64,000 nt of DNA, taken from the NCBI GenBank assembly GCA_021773075.1, contig JAJFKT010000033.1, positions 1 to 64,000 of the forward strand, in the 5' to 3' direction. Source of the stretch: Woeseiaceae bacterium. Lineage in GTDB: Bacteria; Pseudomonadota; Gammaproteobacteria; Steroidobacterales; Woeseiaceae. Below the pieces are notes generated by a model that made no database searches, had not been told where the DNA came from, and saw nothing but the letters and a program-made list of their open reading frames with translations. This document shows positions 30,951-38,159 of this stretch, one piece after another. The position numbers were made by a program, and so were the translations under genes. Position 1 is the stretch's first letter, and every line of letters begins with the position of its first letter.

Positions 30951-31061
30951 ATGTCTGATATCGAGCGCAGGAATAATATTCGCCGAACAACGATAATTTT
31001 GTCGTTAGTCGCGCTCGCTTTCTTTTTCGGATTCATCGCCTTGGGTGTTTCCCGTGCCTAA
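30951..31061 (+). CDS. Small single-helix membrane protein of the oxidase operon
   Basis: A 36-residue protein that starts at the ATG two bases after coxA. It has a basic N terminus ([14 protein letters not shown]) followed by one hydrophobic helix ([19 protein letters not shown]) and ends SRA. Its place, size and topology match the short cytochrome oxidase small assembly protein that sits between coxA and ctaG in several proteobacteria; this naming comes from position and shape, not a strong sequence signature. Its stop overlaps the start of ctaG by 17 bp, supporting coupled translation. Confidence 0.7.
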   Translation: MSDIERRNNIRRTTIILSLVALAFFFGFIALGVSRA

Positions 31062-31575
31062 TCGATCACTTGTTGTGCAGTTGCTCGTAATGACCGTCGC
31101 GATGTTCGGTTTCGGCTTTTTGCTCGTACCCTTGTATGACGTGTTCTGTGAAATCACCGGATTCGCTGGTCGCACGAACACTTCGGCCGCCGTCGTTGAG
31201 GAGGCCCCGGACCTCACGCGCGAGGTGAACATTCAGTTTGTTACGACGGTGAATTCCTACGCACAGTTTGAGTTCAGTGCAGATGCCGACAGTATGGTGG
31301 TCAACCCTGGCAAAATGTACTACGCAACTTTTACAGCGAAGAATCGCTCGCCTCAGGACAAGGTCGCGCAAGCCGTTCCCAGCGTCGCCCCAAATACGGC
31401 GGCGGAGCATTTCACCAAGATCGAATGCTTTTGTTTTACGAGTCAGGAATTCGCAGCTAATGAAGAGCGCGCAATGCCTCTGCAGTTCATCGTTGACCCG
31501 GACCTGCCAGACTACGTTGACACTATTACACTGCAATACACATTTTTTGATACCGCTCGCGTAGCGGCGAATTAA
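31045..31575 (+). CDS. ctaG: Cytochrome c oxidase assembly protein CtaG/Cox11
   Basis: Copper chaperone that builds the CuB centre of subunit I. The 176-residue protein has one N-terminal membrane helix (about 10-32) and a periplasmic domain with the copper-binding motif CFCF (in [12 protein letters not shown]) and the C-terminal barrel [10 protein letters not shown]. It begins with GTG at 31045 or, nine bases later, GTG at 31054; both overlap the small upstream gene. Confidence 0.95.
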   Translation: MFPVPNRSLVVQLLVMTVAMFGFGFLLVPLYDVFCEITGFAGRTNTSAAVVEEAPDLTREVNIQFVTTVNSYAQFEFSADADSMVVNPGKMYYATFTAKNRSPQDKVAQAVPSVAPNTAAEHFTKIECFCFTSQEFAANEERAMPLQFIVDPDLPDYVDTITLQYTFFDTARVAAN

Positions 31576-31585
31576 GAGAACTATC

Positions 31586-32464
31586 ATGACGACTGCATCA
31601 CACGATAACGACGAACGCTATTATGTTCCGCATGGCAGCCACTGGCCGGTAGTTGGCTCTCTCGGCCTGCTGCTGCTCATGGTTGGCGTGTCGACCTGGC
31701 TGAACGGCGCGGAGGCCGGCTTCTACATCATGCTGTCGGGTCTGGCGGTTATTATTTTCATGATCACAGGCTGGTTCAGCACGGTTATCGGTGAAAGCGT
31801 CGGCGGCCTTTATAACGCCCAGGTTGACAAATCGTTTCGGCAGGGCATGTTCTGGTTTATCTTTTCGGAAGTCATGTTCTTCGCCGCATTTTTTGGCGCG
31901 CTTTTTTACGCCCGAAACATGTCAATTCCCTGGCTGGGCGGCGAGAGCAATAATTTTTTCACCAATCTACTGTTGTGGGAAGGCTATGAAAGCACCTGGC
32001 CGAGCAACGGACCAGGCAATATTGGTGGTGATTATGAAGCAATGTCACCGTTTGGCCTGCCGCTTATCAATACCGCTTTGCTGCTCACCAGTTCGATCAC
32101 CGTCACAATCGCGCATCACGCGTTACTTGCCGGCAAGCGAACGCAGCTGACTGTTTTCCTCGGCGCAACCTTCTTGCTTGGCTTTATCTTCGTGTACCTG
32201 CAGGGCGTGGAGTACATTGAGGCTTATGAGCACCTGAACCTGAAGCTCACATCGGGCATCTACGGCTCCACCTTTTTTATGCTGACCGGCTTTCACGGCA
32301 TGCACGTGAGCATTGGTGCGATCATGTTGACGGTTATCTGGTTCCGGGTACTTAAGGGACACTTCTCGGCTGACAAACACTTCGCGTTCGAAGCGGTTGC
32401 CTGGTATTGGCACTTTGTCGATGTTGTTTGGGTCGGCCTGTACGTCTTCGTCTACTGGATGTAA
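31586..32464 (+). CDS. coxC: Cytochrome c oxidase subunit III
   Basis: Membrane subunit that stabilises the oxidase and supports proton uptake. The 292-residue protein has about seven helices, with HGSHWPVVGSLGL at the start, SEVMFFAAFFGALFYAR in the middle, and FHGMHVSIGAIMLTV and WYWHFVDVVWVGLY at the end, all family signatures. It follows ctaG by 10 bp. Confidence 0.96.
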   Translation: MTTASHDNDERYYVPHGSHWPVVGSLGLLLLMVGVSTWLNGAEAGFYIMLSGLAVIIFMITGWFSTVIGESVGGLYNAQVDKSFRQGMFWFIFSEVMFFAAFFGALFYARNMSIPWLGGESNNFFTNLLLWEGYESTWPSNGPGNIGGDYEAMSPFGLPLINTALLLTSSITVTIAHHALLAGKRTQLTVFLGATFLLGFIFVYLQGVEYIEAYEHLNLKLTSGIYGSTFFMLTGFHGMHVSIGAIMLTVIWFRVLKGHFSADKHFAFEAVAWYWHFVDVVWVGLYVFVYWM

Positions 32465-32475
32465 GCCATATAAAC

Positions 32476-33189
32476 GTGAACAGCAGCAGCAAAAAACAGC
32501 TGCCCGCATGGTTACCGTTCGTCGTGGGCGCACTCCTGGTGATTCAATTCGTCGGACTCGGCGCATGGCAAATTTCTCGAGGTCTTGAAAAGCGCGCGAC
32601 TCAGCACGCTTATCAGGACGAAACGAGTTTCATGAACTGGCAACACGGCACAAAAGTACGTTCCTTCCAGCGGCTGCAGGCAACCGGTAGTTACGATCGA
32701 GGGCATCAGATCGTGCTCGACAACATCATCATTAATAGTCGCTACGGCCATTACGTCCTGACACCACTTGAGCTCGGCCCGGACCAGCCGCCGCTGCTGG
32801 TCAACCGCGGCTGGATCGAAAAATCGGCGGGCGAGTTTGATACCGCTCGACTCGAGCTTCCTGAAGGCGGCGTGACGGTGCGCGGCCGAGCTGGGTCGCT
32901 GCCAAAGGCCGGCTACAAGATGGGCGCGGCCATTAACGCCGGTCAGGAATGGCCCATGCACGCGGTTTATCCCGCGGCGGAAGAAATCTCGGCGGCTTTG
33001 GGCCGTGACATTCAGCCTTTCGTACTACTCATGGAACATGATGAGCAAAACGGTTTCCTGCGTCATTGGGTGCCATCCGAATTTGGGCCCGGCAAACACT
33101 TCGGCTATGCGTTGCAGTGGTTCGCGATGGCCGCGGTGCTGGCTGGCCTGTTGGTCTGGAATTATCGCAAGAAGCGCTTCGATTCATGA
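32476..33189 (+). CDS. SURF1-family oxidase assembly protein
   Basis: Assists insertion of heme a into cytochrome oxidase. From a GTG at 32476, 11 bases after coxC, it has 237 residues; longer frames reaching back into coxC are unlikely. It shows the family layout of two membrane helices, one near the start (LPFVVGALLVIQFVGLGAWQ) and one near the end (FAMAAVLAGLLVWNY), around a periplasmic domain with LLVNRGWI and YALQWFAMA. It overlaps the next gene by 4 bp. Confidence 0.92.
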   Translation: MNSSSKKQLPAWLPFVVGALLVIQFVGLGAWQISRGLEKRATQHAYQDETSFMNWQHGTKVRSFQRLQATGSYDRGHQIVLDNIIINSRYGHYVLTPLELGPDQPPLLVNRGWIEKSAGEFDTARLELPEGGVTVRGRAGSLPKAGYKMGAAINAGQEWPMHAVYPAAEEISAALGRDIQPFVLLMEHDEQNGFLRHWVPSEFGPGKHFGYALQWFAMAAVLAGLLVWNYRKKRFDS

Positions 33190-33758
33190 GCGAAAAGAAA
33201 ACAACCTGGGCTCGAGTTCAAATGCTGCTCATCGCGTCTGTTTTTTTCGGACCATTGGCGGTCGCAACGTGGATGTATTACGGCGGCTACCTTCAGCCAG
33301 AAGGGCGTACCAATAACGGCACTCTGTTGGAGCCCATCGTCAATGTCGCTGCGACATTACCGGCTTCCGAGATTGCCATTATCGGCGACGGCGTCTGGCT
33401 GCTTGTCTACGCTGATACAGCCGAGTGCAGCGATTCTTGCAAAAAGGCGCTTTACACCTTGCGCCAGTCCCGCAAGATGCTCGGCAAAGAGATGGACCGC
33501 CTCAAGCGAGTCTTCTTGCACGGCGAATCCTCGCCCGATACAGTGTTTCTCGCTGATGAGCATGCAGGACTCATAGCCCTGCGAGACGATGATCTCGTGG
33601 CACTACTCGATAATAAAAAACCTGTTGCCTTGTCGGCGGGCGGATACTACCTGATGGACCCTTTGGGCAACCTCGTGATGTATTTCCAGGCGGACATCAA
33701 CCCGAGCGAGATGGTCGAGGACATAAATCGCCTTCTCAAACTATCTAGCATTGGCTGA
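33186..33758 (+). CDS. Sco-like thioredoxin-fold membrane protein of the oxidase operon
   Basis: A 190-residue protein that starts at 33186 (ATGA overlap with the SURF1 gene). One membrane helix at about 12-34 is followed by a periplasmic thioredoxin-like domain with CSDSC at residues 81-85, a CxxxC copper/thiol motif like that of Sco1/SenC. The histidine that completes the copper site in Sco proteins, expected before YYLMDPLGNLV, is not evident (the stretch reads LSAGG). It matches in position the hypothetical gene found between SURF1 and ctaA in Pseudomonas-type cox operons. A role in CuA assembly or thiol reduction is inferred. Confidence 0.75.
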   Translation: MSEKKTTWARVQMLLIASVFFGPLAVATWMYYGGYLQPEGRTNNGTLLEPIVNVAATLPASEIAIIGDGVWLLVYADTAECSDSCKKALYTLRQSRKMLGKEMDRLKRVFLHGESSPDTVFLADEHAGLIALRDDDLVALLDNKKPVALSAGGYYLMDPLGNLVMYFQADINPSEMVEDINRLLKLSSIG

Positions 33759-33770
33759 GAAAATTCAGGC

Positions 33771-34673
33771 ATGAACACCAACGTAGAAACGTTCGTCAAC
33801 TGGCGCGACTATTACGAGCTAACCAAACCTCGTGTCGTCATGTTGATTGTGTTTACCGCAGTGGTTGGTATGTTTCTTTCGGCACCCGGCTGGCCGGGCA
33901 CCAGCGCTGTCGTTTTCGGCACGATCGGAATCGCGATGGCCTCGTCGTCAGCGGCGGTTTTCAATCATGTTCTGGATGCACGCATTGACATCCTGATGAT
34001 GCGAACTCGTGGGCGACCACTGCCGCAAGGAAAACTTACACAAAGATCAGCCCTCATGTTCGCGTCCAGCCTGTGCGTCATATCGATGATCATTTTGTGG
34101 TTTCTTGTCAATCCGCTTACCGCGACCCTGACGTTCTTCTCTTTAATTGGTTACGCGGTTATTTATACGGTCTGGCTAAAGCGTGCAACACCACAGAACA
34201 TTGTTATTGGCGGCGCCGCCGGTGCTGCACCGCCGGTTCTTGGCTGGACTGCGGTGACAAACGAAGTAAGCAGTGCGCCGCTGCTGCTGTTCCTGATTGT
34301 GTTCGTCTGGACGCCACCGCATTTTTGGGCACTCGCCATTGCGCGGCTCGAAGAATATCGTAAAGTCGAGATTCCGATGCTACCGGTAACTCACGGCGTA
34401 CCTTACACACGCCTCAACATTCTTTTGTATTCTATTCTCTTATTGCTTGTCACGATCATGCCTTATCTGATCGGCATGAGCGGTCTGATCTACCTCGTTG
34501 CCGCACTCGGCCTGGGCGCTTACTTTTTGTACTTCGCTATCCGAATGTACCGCGATTACGAGGATGAAGAGTTACCCATGCAAATGTTCAGGTACTCGAT
34601 TAGCTATCTCGGCTACTTGTTTGCTGCGCTGCTCATCGATCACTATCTGTTTTATCAGCCGGGGATTGGTTGA
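33771..34673 (+). CDS. ctaB: Protoheme IX farnesyltransferase (heme O synthase)
   Basis: Adds a farnesyl group to heme b to form heme O, the precursor of heme A. The 300-residue UbiA-superfamily membrane protein has both Asp-rich motifs, [20 protein letters not shown] near residue 65 and [20 protein letters not shown] near the end, and the loop [20 protein letters not shown]. It starts 12 bp after the Sco-like gene. The usual gene before it, ctaA (heme A synthase), is absent. Confidence 0.95.
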   Translation: MNTNVETFVNWRDYYELTKPRVVMLIVFTAVVGMFLSAPGWPGTSAVVFGTIGIAMASSSAAVFNHVLDARIDILMMRTRGRPLPQGKLTQRSALMFASSLCVISMIILWFLVNPLTATLTFFSLIGYAVIYTVWLKRATPQNIVIGGAAGAAPPVLGWTAVTNEVSSAPLLLFLIVFVWTPPHFWALAIARLEEYRKVEIPMLPVTHGVPYTRLNILLYSILLLLVTIMPYLIGMSGLIYLVAALGLGAYFLYFAIRMYRDYEDEELPMQMFRYSISYLGYLFAALLIDHYLFYQPGIG

Positions 34674-34742
34674 TCGTTCAGATGTGTGAAATGTGTGTCA
34701 CGCACTTGCAGCCAGAGGCCAACATCCTAAACTTCACGGATC

Positions 34743-35282
34743 ATGAGTACAGAGAATCACCAGCAAACCTTCGAGAAGGTCGTACGGCCGCATTTTGACC
34801 GGCTGTACCGGCTCGCATGGCGCCTGACGGGGCAAAAGGCCGAGGCCGAGGATCTTTTTCAGGAGCTCCTCATAAAGGCCTTCCGCAAACTGGATGATCT
34901 CGTCCATATCGAGGAACCAGGCTCCTGGCTTGCACGCGTGATGTACAACCTGTTCATCGACGAACGGCGCCGCTTCGCCCGCCGCCGCATGCACACGGTC
35001 GAAGAGGGAGAGATAGCGGGGGACGGCCTTGACGGACTTCCGGGAACCGATGACCCCGCCTGGAATCACGAGCGTCTCGAGCGCATGAAGACACTGGATC
35101 GGGCCCTTTCCAAGCTCAGTGAGGAGCACCGTTTGCTGCTGCTGCTTCACGACACAGAGGGCTATAAAATGACTGAAATTCATGGACTTACCGGGACACC
35201 GATCGGTACTATCAAGTCCCGGCTGCACCGCGCCCGAGCACGATTGCGCGAAATACTCAGCGACGACGGAACCTTTTTCTGA
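34743..35282 (+). CDS. ECF-type RNA polymerase sigma factor
   Basis: Sigma-70 family factor with only regions 2 and 4 (179 residues). Region 2 covers about 10-80 (LYRLAWRLTGQKAEAEDLFQ, then SWLARVMYNLFID) and region 4 covers about 115-170 (LSEEHRLLLLLHDTEGYKMTEI, TPIGTIKSRLHRARARL). It directs RNA polymerase to a small regulon, probably including its own operon. It is followed after 32 bp by a predicted anti-sigma factor. No clear -35 AAC/-10 CGT type site was identified in the 69-bp upstream gap. Confidence 0.93.
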   Translation: MSTENHQQTFEKVVRPHFDRLYRLAWRLTGQKAEAEDLFQELLIKAFRKLDDLVHIEEPGSWLARVMYNLFIDERRRFARRRMHTVEEGEIAGDGLDGLPGTDDPAWNHERLERMKTLDRALSKLSEEHRLLLLLHDTEGYKMTEIHGLTGTPIGTIKSRLHRARARLREILSDDGTFF

Positions 35283-35314
35283 CACGCATCGTGTTAGGGA
35301 TCAGGCAGGACAAA

Positions 35315-35854
35315 ATGATGCAAAACGAAGACATACATACCCGGGATCAGGAGATCCAGGCGCTATTAAGGGACTATCCAATGCCAGAGGCGACGACAAC
35401 ATATTTCGACCAGGCACTTGTGCGAGCAACGCATGAGGGCACACGTCGACAGCGCAATCGCTGGCTGGTGACCGGATTCGGTTCCGCCATTGCTGCTGGC
35501 CTCGCACTCTGGATGATTGGCGGCTTCTTTCTCAATACACCTGCGCTGCCCACGGTCGATCCCGAAATTCCGGGAATTACGATGACGCTGGAGGAGCCAC
35601 GTACGGTTAATCTCGTATTTGCTTCCGCCGAGCCACTTGATGCGGCGACACTGACTGTTGCGCTTCCTGATGGCATAGAAATGTCCGGCTTTCCCGGGCA
35701 ACGTGAGGTTAGCTGGCAGACCAGCCTGAAAGCAGGTAAGAATTTTCTGCCTCTCAAATTGATTGCCACATCGCCAGTTGGCGGTGAGGTTTATGCAACC
35801 TTAAAACACGACGATCGTGGCCGGACGTTTCGGCTACGAGTTGACGTCAGTTAA
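35315..35854 (+). CDS. Probable anti-sigma factor, single-pass membrane protein
   Basis: A 179-residue protein from the ATG at 35315 (GGCAGGA upstream). Residues 1-50 are cytoplasmic and helical, one membrane helix lies at about 55-78 (VTGFGSAIAAGLALWMIGGFF), and the rest is a beta-rich periplasmic domain. The layout and the place after an ECF sigma gene suggest a membrane-bound anti-sigma factor. A zinc-binding HxxxCxxC motif is not present, so it is not a ZAS-type. The periplasmic segment (LTVALPDGIEMSGFPGQREV) resembles a small sensory beta domain; the signal is unknown. Confidence 0.72.
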   Translation: MMQNEDIHTRDQEIQALLRDYPMPEATTTYFDQALVRATHEGTRRQRNRWLVTGFGSAIAAGLALWMIGGFFLNTPALPTVDPEIPGITMTLEEPRTVNLVFASAEPLDAATLTVALPDGIEMSGFPGQREVSWQTSLKAGKNFLPLKLIATSPVGGEVYATLKHDDRGRTFRLRVDVS

Positions 35855-35866
35855 CGGAGCACGACC

Positions 35867-36346
35867 ATGAAGCACTTCCACATTTTTCTGGCTGTAATAG
35901 CATTGACCCTTATTGCATTCTTCCCGGCCGCAGCGCGAGCTGACGAAGGTCTCGAAGGATTGGACGTGACCATGATTGTTCTCGATGACCAATCCGATTT
36001 CGATCACGAAATGTCTGAAATGGACGGACCCGACGGAGACGATGACGTCGACGATGACGATTGGGAAGATGAAGACGACGATGGGTCAGACGAAGATGAG
36101 ACCGGTGACAGAGAGGGTGAGTCAGAAGACGATGAGTCTGATGACGAGCTGGAAGATGAGATGGAAGACGAGTCTGATGACGACGGTTTCGAAGACGAGT
36201 CTGATGAGGACGGCTTCGAAGACGACGAAGAGGACAACGACGACTTTGAAGACGAGGATGATTTCGAAGACGGCGATGAGGTTGATGAAGACGAATTTGA
36301 CGTAGAAGAGGACGACGACGACGATGACGTTGACGACGACGACTAG
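35867..36346 (+). CDS. Exported, extremely acidic Asp/Glu-rich protein
   Basis: A 159-residue protein with a good Sec signal peptide (MKHFHIFLAVIALTLIAFFPAAARA, cleavage near residue 25) and a short folded-looking start (GLEGLDVTMIVLDDQSD). From about residue 49 to the end roughly seven in ten residues are Asp or Glu, with one Arg and a few Ser, Gly and Phe. A weak repeat (ESDDDGFED, ESDEDGFED) is visible. Such composition is typical of intrinsically disordered cation-binding or buffering proteins; calcium or other metal binding is inference. It is the last gene of the sigma/anti-sigma operon and is followed by a terminator. Confidence 0.8.
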   Translation: MKHFHIFLAVIALTLIAFFPAAARADEGLEGLDVTMIVLDDQSDFDHEMSEMDGPDGDDDVDDDDWEDEDDDGSDEDETGDREGESEDDESDDELEDEMEDESDDDGFEDESDEDGFEDDEEDNDDFEDEDDFEDGDEVDEDEFDVEEDDDDDDVDDDD

Positions 36347-36390
36347 GTCTTGCTCAGCCGCGAATTAGCGCCCAATTCTCCATAAGAACC

Positions 36391-36430
36391 AAAAATCCCT
36401 CCGTTTATTCGTATCCGGGGGGTTTTTCTT
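36391..36430 (+). terminator. Terminator closing the ECF/acidic-protein operon
   Basis: AAAAATCCCTCC (from 36391) pairs with the GGGGGGTTTTT ending near 36427, using two G-U pairs, with a 13- to 14-base loop, followed by CTT. The U-run on the plus strand fits rho-independent termination after the acidic-protein gene. Confidence 0.72.
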
Positions 36431-36505
36431 GCACTACGTCATAGTTTTGCAGACCATAAAGTCGGTACTCTTCCAACCTGACATAACCCGAAAAGCCCCA
36501 TCTCT

Positions 36506-38113
36506 ATGGTCAATAAGCTTTCCTTCTCTGTTCGGCTGACGTCGCTGGCGATAATTGTCGGCCTCGCGCCGCTACAGGTCGCCTACGCAGAATCGGCAGA
36601 GCAGTATTTCGCGGACGGCAACCGGCTGTTCCGGGATGACCTTTATTGGGCTGCGTTGCTGCGCTACAGGCAGGCGGGCGATGAAGGCATGGCCGGTGCT
36701 TTGCTGCACTACAACTCGGGTGTCGCTCACTATCGCGCCGGTCAACATATCCGCGCACGCGCATCGCTGCTACGGGCGATAGACGATCCGTCGTTACGCC
36801 TTGCGTCTCAGTACAACCTTGGTTTGAACGCGTATGCGCTCGGCGACCTCGATGAAGCACTGCGCTGGTTTCGGCTTGCGCGTGATCAGGAAGCTAACAA
36901 AAAGATCCAGGAATACGCGGTGGTGGCAATATCCAGAATCCGCGATGAGCAAGCCAAGCCCGACGACTTCGAGATCCGGATTGTCGAGCGCGAGAAGAAG
37001 CGCCAGTTTACGAATCTGGAACTGCACGCGCAGATCGGCTACGGCTCGGATGACAATGTGTTCCGATCACCGGACCAAGCTTACGTCGACCGCTCGGATT
37101 CGACGCGACCCGTCGTTGTGCCTGTAGTCCAAAGTGGTGAATTTATTCCCGCCAGTTTTAGCGCCAAGTACCTGGTCAACAGCCTCAAGTTCGAGGGCTT
37201 TTATGTTGCCTATCGACTTAGCGGCCGTTACTTCGAGGACGAGACACTTGAGAACGCGAACGAGTACCAACACGAAGCGAGTTTTGGCAGCGAATACAAG
37301 CGAAAAGATGGCGATCGCGAGAGGCTCGTTTATAGCGCCTTCAAAATTGCTCAGCATGACGAAACCTATTACGACCCGGACGACGGTGGTGCGCGGGAGA
37401 TTGGCGGCGTCGATATTGGCGACCGTTTGAACTATCTGCGCTATGGTCCGGAGCTGACACTGCGACAGTCGCACAATCATCTCTCTGTCGGTGCCACGAT
37501 CAAGGGTCAACTGTGGAATTACGAGGAGCAGACAACCGTTCCTGAGTACGACCACGAGTATATGTTGTTGCGTCTGTATGCACAGTACAAGTTCAGTGAG
37601 ACCTCGCTATTTCGCGCGAGTGTTGAAGGCTACAGCCGGCGTTACGGCGACCGCCCTGCTTTCGACCTGGACGGCCGGCAACGTGCGGGTAACCGCGACA
37701 TACGCTACGACTACTACGCGATCAAACTAACCGCGCGCCAAAGGGTTTTCGACAGCCTGTGGTTTGGCTTCGATATCGAGCGCACTGAGCGCATAGACCA
37801 GTATCTCGGATACAACGACTACACTCGAGACCGGGTTGGTGCCGAAATTCACTGGTCGCTGGGAGATCGATTCGACATCGAAGCCAAGGGTAGCTATCGG
37901 CTATATGATTATCCCAATGCATTCGCATTTCACGACCCCACCGCAGCACGCAAAACGCAGGAATCTGCCGACGCGCGTGTTGTCGCCACCTTCGATATAA
38001 CGCGTCATTTCAAACTGGTTGCCGAGGCGCGCTACCGCCAAACAGTATCCAACGATACGCGTATTCAGTATTTGCGAAATCAGTATCTTTTAGGAGTGCG
38101 CTGGGAGCTCTAA
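36506..38113 (+). CDS. TPR-containing outer membrane beta-barrel protein
   Basis: A 535-residue exported protein. A signal peptide (cleavage near AYA, about residue 28) leads into three or four TPR-like repeats (residues 30-165: AEQYFADGNRLF, LHYNSGVAHYRAGQHIRARA, QYNLGLNAYALGDLDEALRWF). From about 180 to the end the sequence alternates polar and aromatic residues, as in a 14- to 16-strand barrel, ending LGVRWEL. The architecture resembles the surface lipoprotein assembly modulator (Slam/DUF560) group; an uncharacterised porin-like role is equally possible. It stands alone between the acidic-protein terminator and uvrD. Confidence 0.8.
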   Translation: MVNKLSFSVRLTSLAIIVGLAPLQVAYAESAEQYFADGNRLFRDDLYWAALLRYRQAGDEGMAGALLHYNSGVAHYRAGQHIRARASLLRAIDDPSLRLASQYNLGLNAYALGDLDEALRWFRLARDQEANKKIQEYAVVAISRIRDEQAKPDDFEIRIVEREKKRQFTNLELHAQIGYGSDDNVFRSPDQAYVDRSDSTRPVVVPVVQSGEFIPASFSAKYLVNSLKFEGFYVAYRLSGRYFEDETLENANEYQHEASFGSEYKRKDGDRERLVYSAFKIAQHDETYYDPDDGGAREIGGVDIGDRLNYLRYGPELTLRQSHNHLSVGATIKGQLWNYEEQTTVPEYDHEYMLLRLYAQYKFSETSLFRASVEGYSRRYGDRPAFDLDGRQRAGNRDIRYDYYAIKLTARQRVFDSLWFGFDIERTERIDQYLGYNDYTRDRVGAEIHWSLGDRFDIEAKGSYRLYDYPNAFAFHDPTAARKTQESADARVVATFDITRHFKLVAEARYRQTVSNDTRIQYLRNQYLLGVRWEL

Positions 38114-38159
38114 AGCTTGCTACACTTTCGCGCTTCCATATTTCGGCAACGCACCCCAG

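Noticed and set aside
32407..32475. Longer N terminus for the SURF1 protein
   Set aside because: It would overlap coxC by about 58 bp and has a Cys/Arg-rich unlikely start; the GTG at 32476 gives the normal first helix.
33066..33185. Longer N terminus for the Sco-like protein
   Set aside because: The extra 40 residues are out-of-frame SURF1 sequence and do not look like a protein start; the ATG at 33186 overlaps the SURF1 stop cleanly.
36004..36237. Serine-rich open frame on the minus strand
   Set aside because: It is the antisense mirror of the GAN codon run in the acidic-protein gene, so its length comes from composition; there is no start signal.
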